Assembly: GCA_038529355.1 (NCBI GenBank)
Contig: JBCBDU010000009.1
Location: forward strand, 38,762 to 102,761
Source of the DNA: CALBPI01 sp038529355
Lineage (GTDB): Bacteria > Pseudomonadota > Gammaproteobacteria > Steroidobacterales > Woeseiaceae
DNA: 64,000 nt
Direction of reading: 5' to 3'
The position numbers and the translations under genes were made by a program. Under the pieces are notes generated by a model that searched no databases, was not told where the DNA came from, and was given only the letters and a program-made list of their open reading frames with translations. Every line of letters starts with the position of its first letter. Position 1 is the first letter of the stretch. This document shows positions 34,923-43,086 of the stretch, piece after piece.

Positions 34923-34964
34923 TTCAACGAACGCTGAATTAGTATTAATCCAGCGTTCGTTGAA
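34923..34964. promoter_or_regulatory. 42-bp near-perfect palindrome with two TetR-type operators
   Basis: Fourteen-base arms TTCAACGAACGCTG (34923-34936) and CAGCGTTCGTTGAA (34951-34964) pair perfectly, and the A/T-rich middle is also largely symmetric. It holds two overlappable 16-bp sites at 34923-34938 and 34949-34964 in opposite orientation. It lies 42 bases before the TonB receptor ATG. The half sites match those upstream of tetR. Confidence 0.75.
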
Positions 34965-35005
34965 TTTCGTGTCGTCTATCCGACACCGCTTCTGGGGGGA
35001 TCACC

Positions 35006-37294
35006 ATGTTTCAATCGCTATGCGCCAGGTTCGTCGTTGTATCGGCGGCCGGCCTGACCATCGCCCATACGTTGCTTCCACTACCTGCGTTGGCGCAGGA
35101 TTCCGGTGCACGCGCAGTCGACGAGATCATTGTCACCGCGCGCCGCCGTGAAGAGTCGCTGCAGGACGTGCCGATCTCGATCACCGCGCTTTCGGGCGAC
35201 GAGCTAGACCGCATCGGCATCACTGACCTCGTCGCTGTGGGTCAGACCGCACCTAACGTAACGCTGGAAGTCTCACGCGGCACCAACACAACATTGAGCG
35301 CCTTCATTCGCGGTGTCGGGCAGCAGGACCCGGTGGCTGGTTTCGAAGCCGGTGTTGGCATCTACATTGACGACGTCTATCTGAATCGGCCGCAGGCAGC
35401 CGTTCTCGACATCTACGACGTCGAACGCATCGAAGTGCTGCGCGGACCGCAAGGCACGTTGTACGGCCGCAATACGATTGGCGGTGCGATCAAGTACGTA
35501 ACGAAACGGCTCGCCGATGAAACTGAAGCGCGGGTGCGCTTCTCCGCTGGGTCCTTCAATCAGCTGGACGGCATTGTGACCGCGTCGACACCGCTCAGCG
35601 ACAGCGTTCGCATCGGCGGCTCCATCGCCAAACTGACGCGTGACGGTTTTGGCGACAACCTTACGCTGCCAGGCGTCGAGAACTATCAAAAAGACATTCT
35701 GGGTGCACGCGCCAGTCTGGAGTTTACGCCCAACGATCGCCTGTTCATGCGATTCGCCGCTGACTATCTCGACGATCGGTCGGATCCGCGTCAGGGCCAC
35801 CGGCTTACGACGGGTAACATCTCCGGTGCACCGGTGCTTGATGATGTCTTCGACACACGCGCCGGCCTGAATAATCCCGAGCAGGAAGTGACCTCAACCG
35901 GCCTTGCGTGGACAACAGAGTTTGAGCTAAACGATCAATGGATGATTCGCAACATTCTTGCGTATCGTGAAGATGAATCTTTCTCGCCGATCGACTTCGA
36001 TTCTTTGGAAGTGGTTGATCTGGACGTACCTGTCGTCTACGAAAACGACCAGTTGTCCGAAGAGCTGCAACTGCTGTACACAGGCGAACGACTGAACGGC
36101 ATGATCGGCGCGTTCTATATGGATGCAAACGCATTCAATGCGTTCGACGTCATCCTTGGCCAGACAGGTACGGCGATCAACCTGCCAGGCCTGAACGCAT
36201 TCACGCTCGGTGATGTCGACACGTCCACGTGGGCGATCTTTGCCGACTTCAGCTATGACGTCACGGACACGATCAGCGTAGCCGTAGGTGGACGCTACAC
36301 CTCCGACGAACGTGACTCACGCGTATTACGCCAGACGCTTATCGGTGGCACGTCTGAATTCTTCGGCGGCACGGCCGTGCCAATTGCCACCACATCAGAC
36401 TTCCGTGGTAGCGAAACGTTTACTGAATTCACACCGCGTGTGTCCGTTTCTTGGGCCGCGACGGACGATACCAACCTGTATTTCACCTACAGCGAGGGCT
36501 TCAAAGGTGGCGGTTTCGATCCACGCGCGCTATCGACCGGCGCGCCGGACATCGACGGTGATGGTGACATCGACGACGCGGACGTCTTCGAATTCATGTT
36601 GTTCCAGCCCGAGCAGGTCAATTCGTTTGAGGTCGGCGTCAAAGGCAGCTGGTTCGACAATCGCCTGATTGCCAACGTCGCAGTCTTCCAGTCGCAGTAT
36701 GAAGACGTGCAGATTCCCGGTTCAGTTGGCCTCGATACTGATGGCGACGGTCTAGATGACTCATTCGTTGGCGTCACGTCCAACGCCGCTGACGCCGACA
36801 TCACCGGCGCCGAACTGGAGGGCACCGCGTTCCTGACCGACGCATGGAGTGTCAACGTCTCAGTCGGTTACATGCAGGCGGTGTTCAATGAATTCATTGA
36901 TGCGTTTGGCACCGACGTTGCCTCACAGCGGGTGTTCCAGAATACGCCGGACTGGACAGCTCAAGGCCGGCTGAACTATCAGCGGGAGCTGCCCTTGTTT
37001 GGCATCGATGGTGATCTGAGTCTCAGCACCGCGGTCAGCCACCGCAGTGCCGCTAGCCAATTTGAAGCGCCGAACCCGTTCCTCGATCAGCCAAGCTTCA
37101 ACATCTGGGATGCCAGCGTCGTCTGGTCTGATCGTGAAGGCCATTGGACGTTAGGCCTGCATGGCAAGAACCTGGCCGACGAAGAGTACAAAGTAGCCGG
37201 CTACTTCTTCCCGACGCTGGGTCTGGAGAGCAGCATCACGGCGTTCTACGGCAACCCGCGCGTATTCACCGCCACGTTGGACTACAGTTTCTAG
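35006..37294 (+). CDS. TonB-dependent receptor of the polyester locus
   Basis: Outer-membrane transporter of 762 residues. The signal peptide ends near ALAQ-DS. The TonB-box-like AVDEIIVTARRREESLQ precedes the plug (about 45-165; SAFIRGVGQQDP, DVYLNRPQ, ERIEVLRGPQGTLYGRNTIG). The barrel ends in TATLDYSF. A G-rich ribosome site (GGGGGGATCACC) precedes the ATG. A 42-bp palindrome built from TetR-type operators lies just upstream. It probably imports the degradation products of the depolymerase, or another ligand of the TetR regulon; no SusD-like partner is present. Confidence 0.93.
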   Translation: MFQSLCARFVVVSAAGLTIAHTLLPLPALAQDSGARAVDEIIVTARRREESLQDVPISITALSGDELDRIGITDLVAVGQTAPNVTLEVSRGTNTTLSAFIRGVGQQDPVAGFEAGVGIYIDDVYLNRPQAAVLDIYDVERIEVLRGPQGTLYGRNTIGGAIKYVTKRLADETEARVRFSAGSFNQLDGIVTASTPLSDSVRIGGSIAKLTRDGFGDNLTLPGVENYQKDILGARASLEFTPNDRLFMRFAADYLDDRSDPRQGHRLTTGNISGAPVLDDVFDTRAGLNNPEQEVTSTGLAWTTEFELNDQWMIRNILAYREDESFSPIDFDSLEVVDLDVPVVYENDQLSEELQLLYTGERLNGMIGAFYMDANAFNAFDVILGQTGTAINLPGLNAFTLGDVDTSTWAIFADFSYDVTDTISVAVGGRYTSDERDSRVLRQTLIGGTSEFFGGTAVPIATTSDFRGSETFTEFTPRVSVSWAATDDTNLYFTYSEGFKGGGFDPRALSTGAPDIDGDGDIDDADVFEFMLFQPEQVNSFEVGVKGSWFDNRLIANVAVFQSQYEDVQIPGSVGLDTDGDGLDDSFVGVTSNAADADITGAELEGTAFLTDAWSVNVSVGYMQAVFNEFIDAFGTDVASQRVFQNTPDWTAQGRLNYQRELPLFGIDGDLSLSTAVSHRSAASQFEAPNPFLDQPSFNIWDASVVWSDREGHWTLGLHGKNLADEEYKVAGYFFPTLGLESSITAFYGNPRVFTATLDYSF

Positions 37295-37307
37295 AACGCC
37301 ATAGACA

Positions 37308-37363
37308 CTCGCCCGGCACGCAACGCAACACGTCGCCCCCCGCGGCAGTGCGTGCCGGGTGAG
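37308..37363 (+). terminator. Hairpin after the TonB receptor gene
   Basis: CTCGCCCGGCACGC and GCGTGCCGGGTGAG form a 14-bp stem, with one G-T pair, around a 28-base loop, starting 14 bases after the stop. No T-run follows. Confidence 0.6.
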
Positions 37364-37471
37364 CCCCTTCGGTGCTGGGCAATCACGGTTAAACCGATGC
37401 CAGACATCAGCATTACCGACCCTGTAACGCGGTATGCGCAGGCCTTGTCTAACTACCTGCTCGTGTACCGT

Positions 37472-37487
37472 TTGACAGCGCTGTCAT
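37472..37487 (+). promoter_or_regulatory. LacI-type operator B1 before the glucan phosphorylase-like gene
   Basis: It contains the perfect 14-bp palindrome TGACAGCGCTGTCA, also present at 53744-53757 and 58381-58394. TTGACA doubles as a possible -35 box, with TAAAGT 16 bases later as a weak -10. It lies 123 bases before the start at 37610, in a 315-base region that otherwise holds only the preceding terminator hairpin. Confidence 0.75.
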
Positions 37488-37609
37488 ACAGAGTAAAGTA
37501 ACGGTAGTACAAGGATCCGGCGCGACGCCGATAGACGCGGCGCCGAGGGTGACAGCCAACTGCCCCGAAGAAGGTGCCGACTGTCGCAAGGTATGCGGGG
37601 GCAATACCA

Positions 37610-40600
37610 ATGGCAAGAAAACAGCAACGCGTATTCGCGGCTGACGCAAGCAGCGTCGCAGGTCGATTTACCGATATCGACGGAGAGCGTTTTTACGTCA
37701 TCGAAAACGTTGACAAAATGCCAGCGTTTTTTATCAGCCTTGTCTCACATGCCAATCACTGGTTGTTCATATCGTCGAATGGCGCATTGACCGCTGGCCG
37801 TGTCTCACCCGATACCGCGCTATTCCCGTACGTAACCGTAGACAAAATTCATGACAGCGCCTGTCACACCGGGTGCAAGACACTGTTTCGCGTCCAGCAC
37901 CGTGGCACTACCGTGATCTGGGAGCCGTTCGGCGACCTACGGCATGGCACCGCCAACATCACCCGAAATCTGTACAAGAATACGCTAGGCAATAAACTCC
38001 GGTTCGAAGAAACACACCACGAACTGCAACTCACCTATCGTTACACCTGGGCGTTCAGTGACGCGCATGGCTTCATTCGCCAGTGCGAACTGCGCAACCA
38101 ATCGTCGCAGCCTATTGCAGCAACGCTGATCGACGGCTTCCAGAATATTCTCCCCGCCGGTGCGCCGCGCTTTGCGCAAACCAATACGAGTAATCTGGTC
38201 GATGCCTACAAGTGGACCGAGCTGGATGAGTCGTCCGGGACCGCTTTGTTCGCATTGTATTCTGGCATTACAGACCGCGCCGAACCCTGTGAATCGCTGC
38301 GCGCAAACACCGTCTATTGTCAGGGACTCGCGGCACCGAAATACCTGCTGACGACAACGCAGCTCGGCGCATTCGTTGGTGGCGACCCAATCACCACAGA
38401 GACGCATACCCGCGGCACACGCGGATGCTATTTTGTAAACGCAGACCTTACACTCGCGGCAGGAGCATCGCAGCACTGGCACTTCGTCGCGGATATCGAA
38501 AAAGATCAGGCGCAGATAACAGCGCTCATTGATGCTGTAAACACCGGCAGTGTCTGCACGAGGAACATCGCCAAAGACATTGCGAAAGGCGCACAGCAAC
38601 TACAGACCATCATGGCAACCTGCGACAGCGAGCAGGTCACGTCGGAGCCGCATGTCACCGTGCACCACTATGCGAACGTGCTGTTTAACGTGTTGCGTGG
38701 CGGCGTCTTTGACGATCACTACACCGTGCAGATTGGAGACTTCGCCCGTTCGCTGCGATGCTTTGATCGCCACATGGCAAAAAGCCATGCTGACTGGCTC
38801 GCCGGACTGCCACAACGATTGACGATCAATGAACTGCTCACCGCGACCGAGTCATGCCCAGACCCGCAACTGCAGCGGCTGGCTCAGGAATACCTGCCAA
38901 TCCGTTTTGGCCGGCGACACGGGGATCCGAGCAGACCATGGAACCAGTTCGCGATCGAGCTTAGCGACGATGCGGGTAAACGTACTCTTGCCTATCAAGG
39001 CAATTGGCGTGACATTTTCCAGAATTGGGAAGCACTTGCGTTTAGCTATCCTGAGTTCATCGAGAACATGATCGCCAAGTTTGTGAATGCATCGACGATG
39101 GATGGCTTTAACCCTTATCGAATCACCGACGAAGGCATCGACTGGGAAGTCGAGGAGCCTGACGATCCATGGAGCTATATCGGCTACTGGGGCGACCACC
39201 AGATAATCTACTTGCAAAAGCTGCTCGAGATGTCGGAGAAATTTCATCCGCTGCGACTGCAAACGATGCTGCAATCGCCGCGCTACGCCTACGCGAATGT
39301 GCCCTACAGAATCCGCCCGTTCGATGCGTTGTACTCAGACGGCAAGAATACTGTCGATTTTGATGACCAGCTTGCGCATTTGATCGAACAACGGGTGAAT
39401 GAGCGCGGCGCCGACGGCAAACTGGTACTGGATGACGCAGGCAACGTGCGTCTGGTTACACTGCTGGAAAAACTGCTGGTACCGCTGCTGTCGAAGCTCG
39501 GCAACCTCGTCTTGGACGGCGGCATTTGGCTGAACACCCAGCGCCCGGAATGGAACGACGCCAACAATGCACTCGTTGGTCAGGGCCTGTCGATGGTGAC
39601 GCTGTATTACCTGCGTCGCTATGTGGTCTTTTTTGGAGAACTGGCTGCGACATTGCCGGAAACCATTGCGTTGTCACCCGAAGTCGGCGAATGGTTGGTC
39701 GCAACGCAGTTAGCGCTGCGCGAGCAACGCACCGAACTACATGACATCCCCGTTGCGCCCGACCAACGCTTGCAAGCATTGCAAGCGCTTGGCCGCGCTG
39801 CGTCAGATTACCGCGACAAGGTCTATGCGCGCAGCGCTGTCTCTGACGCCGTGAGTGTACCTACGGCCGACCTAACGGCATTGCTCGATCATGCGCTGCA
39901 TGCCACCGATCATTGCATTGCGGTCAATCGCCGCGACGATGGTATGTACCACGCCTACAACACGATGCGTACCGACCCTGACGGCGTGCAGGTCAGCAGT
40001 TTGTATCCGATGCTCGAGGGACAAGTTGCAGCGCTCAGCTCCGGTGCGTTATCTGCACAGGCTGCCACCGAGGTGTTGGACGCTTTGTTCGCAAGTTCAA
40101 TCTACCGCGACGATCAGCAATCGTTCATGCTCTATCCGGATCGTGCATTGCCCAGCTTCCTCGCACGCAATCAGGTGCCCGCTGACGCCTTGCTGTCTAT
40201 CCCGCTCGCCAGCGCGATGCGCGACGCGGGAGATGAACGCATCTTCAAACAAGATCCCCAGGGCATCTATCGGTTTAACGCACGACTGACTAACGCGAGC
40301 GCACTAGACATCGCGCTCGGTGAAGCGACGGGTCAGTACGGCGATCTCGTTACGCAGTCACGCGACGCCTTGCATGCGTTGTATGAAAAGGTATTCGATC
40401 ACCAGGCATTTACCGGTCGCTCCGGAACGATGTTTGGCTTTGAAGGGCTCGGCTGCATCTACTGGCACATGGTGTCGAAGTTGTTGTTGGCGGTTCAAGA
40501 GGTTTTCCTGAACGCAGAAGCGAGCGCACCTGCCGAGGTGACGCGCAAACTGGCTCGATACTACTACCAGGTGCGCGCAGGCTTATCCTTCAACAAATCA

Positions 40601-41068
40601 CCGCAACAATACGGTGCATTCCCCACTGACCCTTATTCGCATACGCCTGGCCACGCCGGCGCACAGCAACCCGGAATGACGGGCCAGGTGAAAGAAGAAA
40701 TACTGACACGATTCGGTGAGTTAGGAATCCGCGTTGCACAAGGTTGCGTCACGTTTTCTTTTTCGCTCCTGCGGCGTCAGGAATTCGTGGCGACGCCGGG
40801 CAGGTTCGACTATATCGATCTTTCCGGTGAGCACCGCCATGTTGAGCTGCCCGGTCACGCGCTGGCGTTTACCTGGTGTCAGGTACCGTTCGTCTACGAA
40901 CTGGTCGAAGGCAACAACGAGCTCGTCGTGTCTTATGCCGATGGCGAGCAATGGCGTTGCGCCGAGCACGCAATCCCCGCTGATATCTGCAGCGCCTTGG
41001 TCAGCCGCAGCGGCACCATCGACTCTGTGCGCATTCGTCTGCAGCCGTCCTTATTGTTCGCAGAATAG
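37610..41068 (+). CDS. Large cytoplasmic GH94/GH149/GH161-like beta-glucan phosphorylase (putative)
   Basis: Protein of 1152 residues with no signal peptide. An N-terminal beta-sandwich (about 1-320) precedes an (alpha/alpha)6-type barrel (about 340-1000) and a C-terminal beta domain. Notable stretches are NWRDIFQNWEAL (about 465), FNPYRITDEGIDWEVEEPDD, SYIGYWGDHQIIYLQ and RPEWNDANNALVGQG with Asp650 as candidate acid. They recall inverting phosphorylases of clan GH-Q, and length and context fit the GH161 beta-1,3-glucan phosphorylases. The ATG at 37610 has GGGGG at good spacing; a GTG 36 bases upstream is less likely. It is followed by a cytoplasmic GH17 and a LacI regulator. The exact family needs a profile search. 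Confidence 0.6.
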   Translation: MARKQQRVFAADASSVAGRFTDIDGERFYVIENVDKMPAFFISLVSHANHWLFISSNGALTAGRVSPDTALFPYVTVDKIHDSACHTGCKTLFRVQHRGTTVIWEPFGDLRHGTANITRNLYKNTLGNKLRFEETHHELQLTYRYTWAFSDAHGFIRQCELRNQSSQPIAATLIDGFQNILPAGAPRFAQTNTSNLVDAYKWTELDESSGTALFALYSGITDRAEPCESLRANTVYCQGLAAPKYLLTTTQLGAFVGGDPITTETHTRGTRGCYFVNADLTLAAGASQHWHFVADIEKDQAQITALIDAVNTGSVCTRNIAKDIAKGAQQLQTIMATCDSEQVTSEPHVTVHHYANVLFNVLRGGVFDDHYTVQIGDFARSLRCFDRHMAKSHADWLAGLPQRLTINELLTATESCPDPQLQRLAQEYLPIRFGRRHGDPSRPWNQFAIELSDDAGKRTLAYQGNWRDIFQNWEALAFSYPEFIENMIAKFVNASTMDGFNPYRITDEGIDWEVEEPDDPWSYIGYWGDHQIIYLQKLLEMSEKFHPLRLQTMLQSPRYAYANVPYRIRPFDALYSDGKNTVDFDDQLAHLIEQRVNERGADGKLVLDDAGNVRLVTLLEKLLVPLLSKLGNLVLDGGIWLNTQRPEWNDANNALVGQGLSMVTLYYLRRYVVFFGELAATLPETIALSPEVGEWLVATQLALREQRTELHDIPVAPDQRLQALQALGRAASDYRDKVYARSAVSDAVSVPTADLTALLDHALHATDHCIAVNRRDDGMYHAYNTMRTDPDGVQVSSLYPMLEGQVAALSSGALSAQAATEVLDALFASSIYRDDQQSFMLYPDRALPSFLARNQVPADALLSIPLASAMRDAGDERIFKQDPQGIYRFNARLTNASALDIALGEATGQYGDLVTQSRDALHALYEKVFDHQAFTGRSGTMFGFEGLGCIYWHMVSKLLLAVQEVFLNAEASAPAEVTRKLARYYYQVRAGLSFNKSPQQYGAFPTDPYSHTPGHAGAQQPGMTGQVKEEILTRFGELGIRVAQGCVTFSFSLLRRQEFVATPGRFDYIDLSGEHRHVELPGHALAFTWCQVPFVYELVEGNNELVVSYADGEQWRCAEHAIPADICSALVSRSGTIDSVRIRLQPSLLFAE

Positions 41069-41107
41069 CCACGCTACAGCACACCCGTTCCATCAGGATC
41101 ACCGTTA

Positions 41108-41992
41108 ATGTCCAAGCAATACAAAAGATCGCTCTCACTCAGCGGCATCGACACCAGTACTTTAAGTGACGCCCGGATGCGCCAGATGGTGCGTGAGCTG
41201 CTTGATAATAAAATTCATGGACTTTCGTTCAGCCCGTATATCGAAGGTCAAGGACCAGGCACGATCCTGGAATGCACGCAGATTCGTCAACGACTGTTGA
41301 CGATTGAACAACACGTTGAATGGATACGGACTTTCTCGTGCACCGACGGGCATGAACTGATTCCTGAAATCGCACATGGCCGTGGACTGAAGACGATGGT
41401 TGGTGTTTGGCTGGACGATGACCTCGAGCACAACGACCTCGAGGTCGAGAACGCTATCGCCGTTGCCCGCGCCGGCCATGCGAATATTGTCGCAGTCGGG
41501 AACGAGGTGTTACTGCGCGATGAGTTAAGTCAGGAACAGCTGCTCTCCTACATGCAACGCGTTAAGGCCGCGACCGATGTACCGGTTGCTTACGTCGATG
41601 CCTATTTCAAATTTGTTGATTATCCAGAGGTCACGGCGGCTTGCGATGTCGTGCTCGCCAATTGCTATCCGTTCTGGGAGGGATGTCCGGTCGAGCATGC
41701 GTTGCTATACATGAAGGAGATGTATCGTCGCGCATGCGCAGCAGCCAAAGGCAAACGGGTCATCATCAGTGAAACCGGCTGGCCCAACATCGGCACAGCA
41801 ACCGAAGGCGCTGTCCCATCTCAGCAAAATGCAATCCGCTACCTGTTGAATACCTATCAATGGGCACATGAAGAGAACATTGATGTCTTCTATTTCTCGG
41901 CATTCGACGAGAGCTGGAAAGTTGGCGACGAAGGCGACGTCGGCGCCTACTGGGGTTTGTGGGACAAGGATGGTCAGCCGAAATACACGTGA
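41108..41992 (+). CDS. GH17 glucan endo-1,3-beta-glucosidase-like, cytoplasmic
   Basis: Protein of 294 residues without a signal peptide. The GH17 TIM barrel carries acid/base Glu133 in IVAVGNEVLLR and nucleophile Glu222 in VIISETGWPN. Family stretches GLSFSPYIEGQGP and YYF-like aromatic ends (FYFSAFDESWK) are also present. AGGA lies before the ATG, 39 bases after the phosphorylase-like gene. A cytoplasmic location is unusual for an endo-glucanase. It may trim imported beta-1,3-oligoglucans for the phosphorylase, or act as a transglycosylase. Confidence 0.88.
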   Translation: MSKQYKRSLSLSGIDTSTLSDARMRQMVRELLDNKIHGLSFSPYIEGQGPGTILECTQIRQRLLTIEQHVEWIRTFSCTDGHELIPEIAHGRGLKTMVGVWLDDDLEHNDLEVENAIAVARAGHANIVAVGNEVLLRDELSQEQLLSYMQRVKAATDVPVAYVDAYFKFVDYPEVTAACDVVLANCYPFWEGCPVEHALLYMKEMYRRACAAAKGKRVIISETGWPNIGTATEGAVPSQQNAIRYLLNTYQWAHEENIDVFYFSAFDESWKVGDEGDVGAYWGLWDKDGQPKYT

Positions 41993-42050
41993 GGTGGCGA
42001 ATTGACACCCATCTAGACACCACGTTTAATGCACAGACCAACCTTGTGAC

Positions 42051-43085
42051 ATGGCTACAGGCGCACTTGTGAAATCCACTATTTTCGACGTCGCGCAACG
42101 CGCGGGTGTTTCGATAAAGACCGTATCGCGGGTAGTCAATCGCGAGCCTAATGTCCGGGACGTGACGCGCGAGCGTGTCGAACGTGCTATCGATGAGCTC
42201 AATTACCGACCTGACCAGTCGGCTCGTAATCTTGCCAGTCACCGCTCGCACCTGATCGGGCTCGTCTACGATGATCCGGCAGCCTACGAACTGCCAAGTT
42301 CGGGTTACATCATCAACATGCAGCAAGGAGCACTGCGGGCATGCCGCTCCGCGATGCACGAGCTATTGATTCACCCCTGCGACTTTCGTCGTAAAAATGT
42401 TGGCAATGAATTGCGCGCAGTGATCACAGACGCTCGCCTGTCGGGCGTCATACTTGCCGCGCCGCTTTCTAACATGAGTCGTATCGTGCGCGCGGTGCAA
42501 GCAACCAATACACCTTTTGTCCGTTTGTCACCAGGTCGCCGATTGCGCAATCAACCGTGTGTCGTTACTGACGATCAACAGTCGTGCCAGAAGATGACCG
42601 AGTATCTCGCCGGCCTCGGGCACACGCGTATTGCGTTTGTACGCGGTAACCAGGATCACGCCGCTGTCAGTAACCGCGAGTTGGGCTACAAGGATGGCCT
42701 GCAAGCCAGCGGCCTTAAGTTTCGACGCTCGCTGATTGCCGACGGCGACAACTCGTTCGCGTCCGGCGAGCAGTGTGCAGCGAAATTGCTCAACCGCAAA
42801 CAGCCGCCGACTGCCATCTTTGCCGCCAACGACGACATGGCTGCCGGCGTCATTCGAACCGCTGCGCGTATGGGCATATCAGTGCCACACGAGTTGTCGG
42901 TCGCAGGGTTTGATGACATTACGCTGGCACGGCAGCTCGATCCAACGCTAACCACGATTCGCCAACCTCTGGCTAGTATGGCGGAGAAAGCAGTCGCGAT
43001 GCTCACCGGCGACAGCGAACAATACCTGTGCGTGCCGGCATCACTGCAAATTCGTGAATCAACTGGCAAGGCACCCGCGACCTGA
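42051..43085 (+). CDS. LacI-family regulator of the beta-glucan locus
   Basis: Transcription factor of 344 residues. The HTH is STIFDVAQRAGVSIKTVSRV with hinge DQSARNLASHRS. The effector domain shows SGVILAAPLSNMSRI, HTRIAFVRGNQDHA, TAIFAANDDMAAG and LSVAGFDDI. It is third in the operon after the phosphorylase-like and GH17 genes. Its recognition helix is nearly the same as that of the other LacI regulator in this window, in line with the shared TTGACA/TGTCAA half sites of both operator types. It is predicted to bind the TGACAGCGCTGTCA sites. Its stop lies one base from that of the convergent glycosidase gene. Confidence 0.92.
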   Translation: MATGALVKSTIFDVAQRAGVSIKTVSRVVNREPNVRDVTRERVERAIDELNYRPDQSARNLASHRSHLIGLVYDDPAAYELPSSGYIINMQQGALRACRSAMHELLIHPCDFRRKNVGNELRAVITDARLSGVILAAPLSNMSRIVRAVQATNTPFVRLSPGRRLRNQPCVVTDDQQSCQKMTEYLAGLGHTRIAFVRGNQDHAAVSNRELGYKDGLQASGLKFRRSLIADGDNSFASGEQCAAKLLNRKQPPTAIFAANDDMAAGVIRTAARMGISVPHELSVAGFDDITLARQLDPTLTTIRQPLASMAEKAVAMLTGDSEQYLCVPASLQIRESTGKAPAT

Positions 43086-43086
43086 C

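Noticed and set aside
42028..42047. ACCAACCTTGTGACA before the second lacI gene, resembling a type-A operator
   Set aside because: Only the central part matches; both half sites are off by one or more bases and symmetry is lost.
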